A stretch of DNA of 64,000 bases from Bradyrhizobium sp. NAS80.1 (lineage in GTDB: Bacteria > Pseudomonadota > Alphaproteobacteria > Rhizobiales > Xanthobacteraceae): the NCBI RefSeq assembly GCF_001908205.1, contig NZ_LGHL01000106.1, positions 1 to 64,000 of the forward strand, given 5' to 3'. The stretch's first letter is position 1, and the number at the start of each line of letters is the position of its first letter. This document shows positions 36,422 through 44,998 of this stretch, in pieces. The position numbers and the translations under genes were made by a program. The notes beneath the pieces were generated by a model that searched no databases, had not been told where the DNA came from, and saw nothing but the letters and a program-made list of their open reading frames with translations.

Positions 36422-37708
36422 ATGACGGACATGGTGCAAGCAACGGCCCCTACAGCCGCGCGCGTCAGCGACTCGTATCGCTGGGCGCAATTGGCGATCG
36501 GTGTAGCGGCCATGGTGATGATTGCCAACTATCAATACGGCTGGACGTTCTTCGTCCCCGACATCCAGAAGAAATTCGGCTGGGATCGCGCCTCGATCCA
36601 GTGGGCCTTTACACTCTTTGTCTTGTTCGAGACCTGGCTCGTGCCGATCGAAGGATGGTTCGTCGACAAATACGGTCCGCGCATCGTCGTGCTGGTCGGC
36701 GGCCTGCTCTGCGCGATCGGCTGGGCCATCAACGCACAGGCGACGACGCTCAACGGCTACTATCTCGGCATGATCATCGCAGGCATCGGCGCCGGCGCCG
36801 TCTACGGCACCTGCGTCGGCAACGCGCTGAAATGGTTTCCCGACAAGCGCGGTCTTGCCGCGGGCATCACGGCCGCGGGCTTCGGTGCAGGCTCCGCCCT
36901 CACCGTCGCGCCGATCCAGGCCATGATCAAGGATAGTGGCTTCCAGACCACCTTCCTCTATTTCGGCCTCGGACAAGGCATCATCATCTGCATCCTCGCC
37001 TTCTTCCTGTTCGCACCGAAGCCCGGCCAGGTGCCGAGCGTGGTGGCGAATGCGGCGCTGGCCCAGAGCCGCCGCAACTACCAGCCGACCGAGGTGTTGC
37101 GCCAGCCGATCTTCTGGCTGATGTACTTCATGTTCGTGATCGTCGGCGCCGGCGGCCTGATGGTGACCGCGAACCTCAAGCCGATCGCGGTCGACTGGAA
37201 GGTCGATGCCATTCCGGTCACGCTGGTTGGCATGACCATGACGGCGGTGACGTTTGCGGCGACGATCGACCGCGTGCTCAATGGCCTGACGCGTCCGTTC
37301 TTCGGCTGGATCTCCGACATGATCGGCCGCGAGAACACGATGTTCATCGCCTTCGGCATGGAAGGCTTCGGCATCTGGATGCTCTATCTCTGGGGCCACG
37401 ATCCGGTCTGGTTCGTGCTTCTGTCGGGCTTCGTGTTCTTCGCCTGGGGCGAGATCTACTCGCTGTTCCCCTCGACCTGTACCGACACGTTCGGCGCGAA
37501 ATTCGCGACCACCAATGCGGGCCTGCTCTACACCGCCAAGGGTACCGCCGCGCTGCTCGTCCCGGTCGCGAACCTGATGCAGCAGAGCTCGGGCAATTGG
37601 GACAACGTGTTCATCATCGCAGCCGGCGCCAACATCCTGGCTTCGCTGCTTGCGATCGTGGTGCTCAAGCCCTGGCGCAGGACGGTGGTCGCCAACTCGA
37701 CCGTCTGA
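36422..37708 (+). CDS. OFA-family MFS transporter (oxalate/formate antiporter type), copy 1
   Basis: The 428-residue protein has twelve predicted helices. The OFA motifs include YGWTFFVPDIQKKFGWDRAS in helix 1, GWFVDKYGPRIVVLVGG after helix 2, and GIGAGAVYGTCVGNALKWFP. Charged residues in the second half, an Arg in ATIDRVLNGLTRP and a Lys in LLYTAKGTAAL, match the positions used for oxalate binding in OxlT. It probably exchanges external oxalate for formate or takes up oxalate. An operator lies upstream and a terminator downstream, so it is its own transcription unit. Confidence 0.88.
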   Translation: MTDMVQATAPTAARVSDSYRWAQLAIGVAAMVMIANYQYGWTFFVPDIQKKFGWDRASIQWAFTLFVLFETWLVPIEGWFVDKYGPRIVVLVGGLLCAIGWAINAQATTLNGYYLGMIIAGIGAGAVYGTCVGNALKWFPDKRGLAAGITAAGFGAGSALTVAPIQAMIKDSGFQTTFLYFGLGQGIIICILAFFLFAPKPGQVPSVVANAALAQSRRNYQPTEVLRQPIFWLMYFMFVIVGAGGLMVTANLKPIAVDWKVDAIPVTLVGMTMTAVTFAATIDRVLNGLTRPFFGWISDMIGRENTMFIAFGMEGFGIWMLYLWGHDPVWFVLLSGFVFFAWGEIYSLFPSTCTDTFGAKFATTNAGLLYTAKGTAALLVPVANLMQQSSGNWDNVFIIAAGANILASLLAIVVLKPWRRTVVANSTV

Positions 37709-37737
37709 CACGCTTTAGCACAGCTGATCCTGGCACG

Positions 37738-37768
37738 ACGCCCGGCCTCACGGCCGGGCGTTTTCGTT
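37738..37768 (+). terminator. Rho-independent terminator after OFA transporter 1
   Basis: A perfect 10-bp stem ACGCCCGGCC / GGCCGGGCGT with loop TCAC is followed by TTTCGTTT, about 30 bases after the transporter stop. Confidence 0.9.
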
Positions 37769-37851
37769 TCGTCCAAAACCTCTCCGCTTTCATGAAATCC
37801 GAAAGGGGTCGCGCATTTTGTCGAACTGGATCCAAGATAGGGCTTGCTTTC

Positions 37852-37868
37852 TGGGATATGGTATACCA
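37852..37868. promoter_or_regulatory. Oxalate-regulon operator, site 5
   Basis: TGGGAT-ATGGT-ATACCA shows the 6-5-6 layout with a perfect TGGTATACCA palindrome in its right half. It lies about 100 bases upstream of the second OFA transporter start. Confidence 0.72.
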
Positions 37869-37969
37869 ATCTGCCCGCCGCGCTTGCGACGATAAGCCAC
37901 AACATTTGCGACACTAAGTCATCTTGGCATCCGGTGTTGCCAACAGACAGGCGCCTTGGGAGGTTGTTG

Positions 37970-39292
37970 ATGATTTCCAGCACGGAAGGCGCCGTCACAG
38001 CCGCGCCTCTTCGCACAGGTTTCCGTTGGCTCCAGCTCGTCATGGGCATCGTCTGCATGGCGATGATCGCCAACCTGCAATATGGCTGGACGCTGTTCGT
38101 CGACCCGATTGACGCCAAATATCATTGGGGCCGCGCGGCGATCCAGCTCGCTTTCACCATCTTCGTCGTCACCGAAACCTGGCTCGTGCCGATCGAGGCG
38201 TGGTTCGTCGATAAATACGGCCCGCGCATCGTCATCATGTTCGGCGGTGTGATGATCGCACTCTCCTGGGTGCTCAACTCCTACGCCGATAGCCTTCCCG
38301 TGCTCTATGCGGCAGCAGTTGTCGGCGGCATGGGCGCGGGCGCGGTGTACGGCACCTGCGTCGGCAATGCGCTGAAGTGGTTTCCTGATCGCCGCGGCCT
38401 CGCCGCCGGCGCGACTGCAGCCGGCTTCGGTGCGGGCGCCGCGCTCACCGTGGTGCCGATCGCGAGTATGATCGCATCGAGCGGCTATCAGCACGCGTTC
38501 CTGACCTTCGGCATCGGCCAGGGCGTGATCGTGTTCGTGCTCGCCTTCTTTATCCAGCCGCCGCGGATCTCGATCCCGCCGAAGAAGAAGCGGCTCAACC
38601 TGCCGCAGACCAAGATCGACTTCACTCCGCCGCAGGTCCTGCGCAGCCCTATTTTCTGGGTGATGTATCTCGTCTTTGTCATGGTCGCTTCCGGCGGCCT
38701 GATGACCGCGGCGCAGATCGCCCCGATCGCGCACGACTTCAAGATCGCGAACACCCCGGTCACCCTCGCCGGCTTCCAGATGGCGGCGCTGACCTTTGCG
38801 ATCTCGCTCGACCGCATCTTCGACGGCTTCGGACGTCCGTTCTTCGGCTTTGTCTCCGACACGATAGGCCGCGAGCACACCATGTTCATCGCGTTCGGCA
38901 CCGCCGCGTTGATGCTGCTCACGCTGTCGGCATATGGCCACGTGCCAATCGTGTTCGTGCTCGCGACCGCGGTTTACTTCGGCGTGTTCGGCGAAATCTA
39001 CTCGCTGTTCCCCGCGACCTGCGGCGACACCTTCGGCTCGAAGTTCGCGACCACTAACAACGGCATGCTCTACACCGCGAAGGGCACCGCATCCCTGCTC
39101 GTTCCGCTCGCCAGCGTGATCTCGACCGCCTATGGCTGGAAGGCCGTGTTCGTGGTGGCGGTGGCATTGAACGCGACCGCCGCGCTGATGGCGCTGTTCG
39201 TGATCAAGCCGCTGCGCCGCTCCTTCATCGACGGCAAGGAAGCGGAGAGCGCCGACACCGCGACAGCGACCGCCAAGACCGAGACGGCGTAG
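37970..39292 (+). CDS. OFA-family MFS transporter (oxalate/formate antiporter type), copy 2
   Basis: From ATG at 37970 (GGGAGG seven bases upstream) the protein is 440 residues. It is a close paralogue of copy 1: YGWTLFVDPIDAKYHWGRAA, GAGAVYGTCVGNALKWFPDR, ISLDRIFDGFGRPFFGFVSD and MLYTAKGTASLL. The loop between the two halves is longer and basic (PPKKKRLNLPQTK). A tandem pair suggests duplication with division of labour, for example one oxalate and one formate carrier, or differing affinity. The frame upstream of 37970 runs through the operator. Confidence 0.88.
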   Translation: MISSTEGAVTAAPLRTGFRWLQLVMGIVCMAMIANLQYGWTLFVDPIDAKYHWGRAAIQLAFTIFVVTETWLVPIEAWFVDKYGPRIVIMFGGVMIALSWVLNSYADSLPVLYAAAVVGGMGAGAVYGTCVGNALKWFPDRRGLAAGATAAGFGAGAALTVVPIASMIASSGYQHAFLTFGIGQGVIVFVLAFFIQPPRISIPPKKKRLNLPQTKIDFTPPQVLRSPIFWVMYLVFVMVASGGLMTAAQIAPIAHDFKIANTPVTLAGFQMAALTFAISLDRIFDGFGRPFFGFVSDTIGREHTMFIAFGTAALMLLTLSAYGHVPIVFVLATAVYFGVFGEIYSLFPATCGDTFGSKFATTNNGMLYTAKGTASLLVPLASVISTAYGWKAVFVVAVALNATAALMALFVIKPLRRSFIDGKEAESADTATATAKTETA

Positions 39293-39315
39293 CGCCTATA
39301 GGCCTTTGCAGCGAT

Positions 39316-39350
39316 CGAAAGGGGCGCAGCGATGCGCCCCTTTCGTTTTT
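39316..39350 (+). terminator. Rho-independent terminator after OFA transporter 2
   Basis: A perfect 13-bp stem CGAAAGGGGCGCA / TGCGCCCCTTTCG with loop GCGA is followed by five T. It lies 23 bases after the stop. Confidence 0.92.
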
Positions 39351-39419
39351 ATCCGACGGCAAACGTCAGCATTCCTGCCGCAAAATTTTTCGGACCAGCC
39401 AAATCCAGCGCTTGACGAT

Positions 39420-39436
39420 TGGCATTATGTATACCA
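39420..39436. promoter_or_regulatory. Oxalate-regulon operator, site 6
   Basis: TGGCAT-TATGT-ATACCA has both arms matching the pattern exactly. It lies 31 bases before the CBS-domain gene, overlapping its likely promoter. Confidence 0.68.
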
Positions 39437-39467
39437 CACTTCCTCCATCGTTCACACGGAGGTTGCA

Positions 39468-39893
39468 ATGCTGGTCGGAGACATTCTGCGCAAGAAGACG
39501 CCGCGCGTTGTCACGGTGCGAATGAACGAAACGGTGGGTATCGCCGCCAAGCTGATGCGCGCCAACAACATCAGTGCGCTGGTGGTCAAGGACGTGGTCC
39601 GCTCGGAAGGAAACACTGCGGTCGGCATGTTCACCGAGCGCGACGTGGTGCGCGCCGTCGCCGAGCACGGCACGGGCGCGGTCAACATCAAGGTCTCGCA
39701 GCTCGTCTCGGTGCAGCAGCTCGTCTCCTGCACCTCCCGCGACACGATCGAGCACGTTCGCCATTTGATGAACCGGCACCACATCCGGCACCTGCCTGTC
39801 ATCGACGAGTACAGCCTCGTCTCCGTCATCAGCATGCGCGACATCGCCGCTGCCGTTGACGAGATGACCAACAGCACGCCGCAAGCCGCTTAA
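39468..39893 (+). CDS. Tandem CBS-domain protein
   Basis: The 141-residue protein is a pair of CBS domains: MNETVGIAAKLMRANNISAL with GMFTERDVVRAVAEHGTGAV, and SRDTIEHVRHLMNRHHIRHL with SVISMRDIAAAVDEM. Such pairs bind adenine nucleotides or S-adenosylmethionine and act as sensors. CGGAGG precedes the ATG at 39468. An operator of the oxalate type lies upstream, so it appears to be made together with the oxalate genes. It could report energy or CoA/adenylate state to a transporter or enzyme; this is inference. Confidence 0.87.
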   Translation: MLVGDILRKKTPRVVTVRMNETVGIAAKLMRANNISALVVKDVVRSEGNTAVGMFTERDVVRAVAEHGTGAVNIKVSQLVSVQQLVSCTSRDTIEHVRHLMNRHHIRHLPVIDEYSLVSVISMRDIAAAVDEMTNSTPQAA

Positions 39894-39993
39894 CGCGGCA
39901 ACATTCATCCCCTGCGACGACCGGCCCCGGCTCGGACATCTCCGAGCCGGACCGGATCTTTCGTCCCAAATTCCGGTTTCCCGCGAGGATTTC

Positions 39994-41013
39994 ATGAAGA
40001 TCTGCATCTACGGCGCCGGCGCGATCGGCGGATATCTCGGGGTTCAGCTCGCGCGCGCCGGCGCCGACGTCAGCCTGGTCGCACGCGGCGCCCACCTCGC
40101 CGCGATGCGCGAGCGCGGCCTGACTCTGCTCGCGGGCGATGAGAGGCACACCGTCTATCCGTGTTGTACCGACGATCCCGCCGAACTCGGCGTGCAGGAT
40201 TTCATCATCATCACGCTGAAGGCGCATTCGATCACGGGCGTGATCGAGAAGATGCAGCCCCTGCTCGGGCCCCACACCCGCATCGTCACCGCCGTCAACG
40301 GCATCCCCTATTGGTACTTCTACAGGCACGGCGGCGATTACGAGAACTCGACGCTGGAGAGCATCGACCCCGGCGGACGGCAATGGCGCGAGATCGGCGC
40401 CGAGCGCGCGATCGGCTGCATCGTCTATCCCGCCACCGAGATCGAGGCACCCGGCGTGATCCGCCACGTCTACGGCAACAATTTTCCGCTCGGCGAGCCC
40501 TCCGGCGAGATTACGTCGGATGTGCAGCGCCTCGCCGATCTCTTCGTCGCGGCCGGCCTGAAGGCTCCGGTGCTCGATCGCATCCGCGACGAGATCTGGC
40601 TCAAGCTCTGGGGCAACGTCTGCTTCAACCCGATCAGCGCGCTGACCCATGCAACCCTCGACGTGATCTGCACCGATCCGGCGACGCGCTCGCTATCGCG
40701 CGCGATCATGGTGGAGACGCAAGCCATCGCCGAGACCTTCGGCGTCAAATTTCGCGTCGATGTCGAGCGCCGCATCGAGGGTGCCCGCAAGGTCGGCGCG
40801 CACAAGACATCGATGCTCCAGGATCTCGAGCGCGGCCGCCCGATGGAGATCGACCCGCTCGTCACGGTCGTGCAGGAAATGGGCCGCCTCATCGGGATCG
40901 CGACGCCCGCGCTCGACTCGGTGCTGGCGATGGTGACCCAGCGTGCCCGTATCGCCGGTCTGTATGACGGCGTCTCGACGCCGGCCGATCCGCGCGCGCT
41001 GGCGGTGGCATGA
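39994..41013 (+). CDS. PanE/ApbA-family 2-oxoacid reductase
   Basis: The 339-residue protein begins with the NADP motif MKICIYGAGAIGGYLGVQLA and has the catalytic lysine region in KLWGNVCFNPISAL and the ITLKAHS motif. Classic PanE reduces ketopantoate. Paralogues with this extended length are common in oxalate- or glyoxylate-using bacteria; Methylobacterium PanE2 is linked to reduction of oxalyl-CoA to glyoxylate. Given the OFA transporters, oxc/frc and gcl in the same window, that role is plausible but unproven. The stop overlaps the next start (ATGATGA). Confidence 0.82.
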   Translation: MKICIYGAGAIGGYLGVQLARAGADVSLVARGAHLAAMRERGLTLLAGDERHTVYPCCTDDPAELGVQDFIIITLKAHSITGVIEKMQPLLGPHTRIVTAVNGIPYWYFYRHGGDYENSTLESIDPGGRQWREIGAERAIGCIVYPATEIEAPGVIRHVYGNNFPLGEPSGEITSDVQRLADLFVAAGLKAPVLDRIRDEIWLKLWGNVCFNPISALTHATLDVICTDPATRSLSRAIMVETQAIAETFGVKFRVDVERRIEGARKVGAHKTSMLQDLERGRPMEIDPLVTVVQEMGRLIGIATPALDSVLAMVTQRARIAGLYDGVSTPADPRALAVA

Positions 41014-41738
41014 TGACCGGCGAAGTCACCAAATGGCTCCGCTACCGCCATGGCGGTGCGACCGGTTTCGGCACGCTAACGCAGTCGGGCATCAGCGTGC
41101 ACGAGGGCGAGATGTTCGGCCGCCATGCAGCGACCGGCAAGACGCTGGCGCTGTCGGAGGTCGAGCTGCTCGCGCCCTGTGCGCCCAGCAAGATCGTCGC
41201 GCTCTGGAATAATTTCCACGCGCTCGCGGCCAATCTGAATCAGCCCGAGCCGCCGGAGCCGCTCTATCTTCTGAAGGCCACCACGACCATCGCAGCGCCC
41301 GGCGCGGTGATCCGCCGCCCCTCTTACTACGACGGCAAGACGACCTATGAGGGCGAGCTCGGCATCGTCATCGGCAGGACTTGCGCGCGCGTCTCGCCGG
41401 CCGAGGCCGACAGCTTCATCTTCGGCTACACCTGCGTCAACGACATCACCGCCAACGACATCCTGACCCGCGACCCCACCTTTCCGCAATGGGCGCGCGC
41501 CAAGGGCATCGACGATTACGGCCCGTTCGGCCCGGTGATCGCAACCGGCCTTGATCCCGCAAGACTCGCGGTGCGAACCATCCTCAACGGCGCCGAGCGA
41601 CAAAACTATCCAATATCTGACATGATCTTCAGCGCGCAGGAGCTGGTCAGCCGGATTTCCCACGACATGACCCTGCTCCCCGGCGACCTCATTGCGGTGG
41701 GCACTTCGGTCGGTGTCGGCGTGATGAAGAGCCGGTGA
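41010..41738 (+). CDS. Fumarylacetoacetate hydrolase-family protein, C-terminus frameshifted
   Basis: The protein has the FAH fold with metal ligands in YEGELGIVIG and GYTCVNDITAND, and the catalytic stretch LLPGDLIAVGTSVGVGVMK. The frame ends at 41738, but adding one G near 41729 continues to EPVNTVTVAIDGIGELTNEF then RL and a stop at 41795-41797, the normal family C-terminus. The repaired protein is 262 residues. FAH-family enzymes hydrolyse or decarboxylate 2-oxo/2-hydroxy acids. Its start overlaps the PanE-like stop, so they are coupled. Confidence 0.75.
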   Translation: MMTGEVTKWLRYRHGGATGFGTLTQSGISVHEGEMFGRHAATGKTLALSEVELLAPCAPSKIVALWNNFHALAANLNQPEPPEPLYLLKATTTIAAPGAVIRRPSYYDGKTTYEGELGIVIGRTCARVSPAEADSFIFGYTCVNDITANDILTRDPTFPQWARAKGIDDYGPFGPVIATGLDPARLAVRTILNGAERQNYPISDMIFSAQELVSRISHDMTLLPGDLIAVGTSVGVGVMKSR

Positions 41739-41807
41739 ATACCGTCACGGTCGCCATCGATGGCATCGGCGAGCTGACCAACGAGTTTCGGCTGTAACCT
41801 CTCTCCG

Positions 41808-42110
41808 TCATTCCGGGGCGGCGCAAAGCGCCGAGCCCGGAATCCATTCATCCACAGTCTCTGCCGCCTGATGGATTCTCAGGCCGTAGCCCGGATCAGC
41901 GAAGCGATATCCGGGAAAGCGATTCGTGTGGCATCCCGCATGTCGCTGCGCTCATGCGGGCTACGAATTCTCCTCTCTCCGTCATTCCGGGGCGCGACGA
42001 AGTCGCGAACTACGATGCGCAATTGCGCATCTGAGAATCCATCGAGCGGCAGTGACGCGGATAAATGGATTCCGGGCTCGGCGCTTTCGCGCCGCCCCGG
42101 AATGACGGCT
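41808..42110. repeat. Cluster of rhizobial intergenic repeats
   Basis: The 480-bp gap between the FAH gene and the next gene holds three repeat units. The first starts GTCATTCCGGGGCGGCGC and ends near GAATCCAT. The second (41885-41965) has arms CGTAGCCCGGAT... and ...CATGCGGGCTACG; a second copy lies at 43722-43803. The third starts GTCATTCCGGGGCGCGACG and ends CGCCCCGGAATGACGG. I see no gene or promoter I can support here; 42111-42276 is unannotated. Confidence 0.72.
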
Positions 42111-42300
42111 GAGGGTCTTGGCGCCGCCCCCCCAATTTCGGGAAAACCGGGCTTCGGCGAGGCCCTCCACCGACCGGCTGAAGCAACCGGCTGTGGATCG
42201 CGCCACCGGAGATACCCAGCAACCCGCCCGCCCCATTGATCTCGGTTCCACTCTCCAATAGCAACTCAGGGGTACCGTGGGCCGGCGCGAGAACCTCACG

Positions 42301-43708
42301 ATGTGGCTGTTTTTCCTGGTTGCCTGGTTTGTCCTGCTAGCCGCCATCGCGATCTTCGCCCAGCAGGCGTTAGGTTATGACGTCAGCCACCTGCCCGCCC
42401 TGTTCGCGGGCCTGCCCATGCTGCAGCGCATTGGAGGCGGCGCGATCCTGGCGGTGACGCTGGCGCTGGTCGGCGCAACCGCCTGGCGGCTCTCGCGCCA
42501 GGACCGGCGCCTTGACGCGCTACGCGACCGGCTCAAGAAGACCCGGGAAGACGTCGTCGCAGCCCACGCCCTGCAAAACCACCTCGATGCTACGGTCCAG
42601 CACCTGATCGAGAGTGACCCGGGGGGGAGCTGTTTCCGCGCTCCACGACAAGCTGGGCGAGACCGAGCAGCGCGCTTTGCTCCAGCAGGGCCGCAACGAA
42701 GCCACCGACATGCACGACCAACTCGCCGATATCCGTCGCCGCCAGCAGGGGCTGCGCGAGATGGTCGGCAAGGTCGCCGAGCAGCGCCGGGCGGTCGAGC
42801 CTGTCTTCACCGAGATCCGCGACCGCCAGAACCAGCTGGAACGGTCCCTGCACGACCTCGAGACCGACGACCGCAAGAACAACCTCGCCGACAAGCTCAA
42901 GAACATCGCGCACGACGTCTCGACGCTGCTGACGCGGGTGAACGCGGTCCAGGACACGTTCGCGACCCTGAACCAGTACAAGGACGATCTGGCAAAATCC
43001 TACGCCGAGCTGGCGCCGCTGCGCTCGTCGGACGCCGGCATCAACGCCCTGATCGGCGAGCTCAGCCTCAGCCATGACCGCCTCGCCAAGACCATCGACG
43101 AGCTCGAGACCGGCGGCGAAGCGCCGCTCGGCACCCGCGTCGAGACGCTGTCGAAGAACAAGATCGAAATCGAGCAGCGCCTTGCCCGCATCGACGACAG
43201 CTTCAACATCCTCAAGGCGATCCGGCTCGATTTCGAGGAGCTCGGCCAACGCCAGGTCCAGCTCGAACGCTCGATTGCGGAGGTCGAGACCGATTCCGGC
43301 GGCAAGAGCCTCGTCGATCGCCAAAACGCGCTGAACGACTTCGTCATCCAGTCACGCCAGCGCCTCGGCGCGCTGCAGGAGACGCTGGCGACGCTGAACG
43401 CCTTCAAGGCGGAGCTGTCGAAGTCGCAGGCCGACCTCGTCCCGCTGAAAGCCCCGGTGTTCGGCATCGAGGCGCTGATCGCCGACGTCAGCGGCACCCG
43501 CGACCTCCTCGCCAGGACGGTCGGCGAGATCGAGGCGAACGGCGACGTCACCCTCGCCTCACGTGTCGACGCACTGACGAACAGCAAGCGCGAGGTCGAG
43601 GACCGGCTCGCCCGCATCTTCGACAATTTCAATGCGCTCGATGCGCTCCGCAAGGACATCGGCGGCATCTTCTCGACGATCCGGAACAGCCTGAACCGGA
43701 TCGGGTGA
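42301..43708 (+). pseudogene. Membrane-anchored coiled-coil protein with internal repeat, one frameshift
   Basis: Two frames encode one protein. The first starts MWLFFLVAWFVLLAAIAIFA (one TM) and adds a second TM (GGGAILAVTLALVGATAW) before a helical stretch. The second, after the G run at 42621-42627 (seven G, six needed), gives GGAVSALHDKLGETEQRALL and a long helical region. Repaired length is 468 residues. Two tandem units of about 140 residues (42824-43249 and 43250-43666) are visible, starting RQNQLERSL and RQVQLERSI. The start may also be GTG at 42277. The role is unknown; the shape suggests an inner-membrane scaffold or envelope protein. Confidence 0.72.
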
Positions 43709-43721
43709 GAGCTATTGGGGT

Positions 43722-43803
43722 CGTAGCCCGGATGAGCGAAGCGACATCCGGGGAAGCATGATCCGCAAATACCCCCGCATGTCGCTTCGCTCATGCGGGC
43801 TAC
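43722..43803. repeat. Rhizobial intergenic repeat, copy of the 41885 unit
   Basis: Arms CGTAGCCCGGATGAGCGAAG and its inverted partner ending TCATGCGGGCTAC match the unit at 41885-41965. An in-frame ATG inside it (43793) is not used as the start of the following gene. Confidence 0.7.
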
Positions 43804-43861
43804 AGCTGAAACACGCATCGGTCTCGAACCGCGATCCATATCCGTGCGACCAATCCCGCAC

Positions 43862-44578
43862 ATGCGCCTTATCCTCGGTTTCCTGTCTGCGCTGCTCGGC
43901 ATGCTCGCGGGCTGGTCGGCGCTCGCCGCATTGGTGATGGTGCTGGCGGGGCCAGACCGCGACGGCGGCATCGCCATGGGCGCGGTCTTCAACATCAGCC
44001 CGTTCGGCGGCGTCGCCGGCCTGATCGCGGGGATCTGGCTGTTCATGCGCTTCGGCCTGGTCCGAGGGGCAGCGCTGCCATCCGCCGCGGAAAGTGCCGA
44101 TGCTCCGCCTCGCCACGCGGCACGGCTCTCCTATCCCTTTGCTGTCACCGTCCTCTGCGTCGCGGCAAGCCTCTCCTGGTGGGCCTGGCACGAACTCATC
44201 CGTTCACCCAATCTCAGCCACGGCTTCATGACGCTCGAGCTCCAATTCCGCCTTCCCGCCGGCACCACCCTGCCGGACAAGGAAGAGGACGTGCGGATCG
44301 AAGTGGAGGAAGCGCAGGGATATGCGACCGCCCTGTTGCCCGCGAATTGGCGCGCCCATGACGGCGACCGTCCGGCGATCATTGCCTCCGCCTCGTTGAT
44401 GTACAAAACGCGTCACCGCGCGGTCAGCCTGACGCTCCCAGGCATTCCAACGCAAAGCTGGCCGGTCGATCTTCCCTCCGATCCGGATCCGACGCCCGGC
44501 TATTCGCCCTGGCGCGTTGCGAGCGAACCATCGCCCACGAAGATCGAGATGCATTTTCGGCTCAGTGCCGATCGCTGA
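43862..44578 (+). CDS. Hypothetical membrane protein (238 aa)
   Basis: From ATG at 43862 (MRLILGFLSALLGMLAGWSA) the protein has about three N-terminal hydrophobic segments: LILGFLSALLGMLAGWSALA, VAGLIAGIWLFMRFGLV and YPFAVTVLCVAASLSWWAW. An extracytoplasmic domain of about 110 residues follows (LELQFRLPAGTTLPDKEEDV, MYKTRHRAVSLTLPG). No family is recognised. The frame start at 43793 lies inside a repeat, so 43862 is preferred. Confidence 0.68.
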   Translation: MRLILGFLSALLGMLAGWSALAALVMVLAGPDRDGGIAMGAVFNISPFGGVAGLIAGIWLFMRFGLVRGAALPSAAESADAPPRHAARLSYPFAVTVLCVAASLSWWAWHELIRSPNLSHGFMTLELQFRLPAGTTLPDKEEDVRIEVEEAQGYATALLPANWRAHDGDRPAIIASASLMYKTRHRAVSLTLPGIPTQSWPVDLPSDPDPTPGYSPWRVASEPSPTKIEMHFRLSADR

Positions 44579-44747
44579 CGAGCGTGCGGCGCAGCGACGA
44601 AACGTTTTGACACATCGAATCTCAGCGATATGCCGCCAACTTGTCCCGCGCTCGCCGCACTGTGGACGCATTCCGACGCCCATCTGTGAGGCGTGTCTGG
44701 GGGGCACGGCATCGCTGTGCTCGGACCAAACCTTCAGGGGTATGACT

Positions 44748-44939
44748 GTGAAGAAGATTGCAATTGTCTTTGGTGCTACGCTTGCGCTGGTAACGGCTGC
44801 GAACGCCGCGGACTTGCCGCACCGGCAGCCCGTCTACGTCCAGCAACAGGCTCCGATCGGCAAGATGCCGATCGGCAAGAGCCCGGTTGGAAAGGCCCCG
44901 ATCGGCAAGGCGCCCGGCCCGGTCGTCTCACGCTACTGA
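44748..44939 (+). CDS. Small secreted protein with PIGK-type repeats
   Basis: The 63-residue product starts (GTG) with a signal peptide, KKIAIVFGATLALVTAANAA, and the mature part begins DLPHRQPVYVQQQAPIGK. It then repeats a five-residue unit: PIGKM, PIGKS, PVGKA, PIGKA, PGPVV. AGGGG lies seven bases before the GTG at 44748. An in-frame ATG at 44742 is closer to that site and less likely. The role is unknown; small periplasmic proteins of this build are seen in Bradyrhizobium. Confidence 0.68.
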   Translation: MKKIAIVFGATLALVTAANAADLPHRQPVYVQQQAPIGKMPIGKSPVGKAPIGKAPGPVVSRY

Positions 44940-44998
44940 CGCGCAGCACCGCAATCGCTGCATTAGCGTGAACGGCCGACAAGCCGAGGGGGCATAAC

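Noticed and set aside
36215..37711. 498-codon open frame on the minus strand
   Set aside because: It lies opposite the first OFA transporter and has no recognisable motifs; the transporter frame carries clear helices and OFA motifs.
41808..42110. Regular palindromic units as a CRISPR array
   Set aside because: The units differ in length, contain no unique spacers of constant size, and match dispersed rhizobial intergenic repeats; no cas genes are present.
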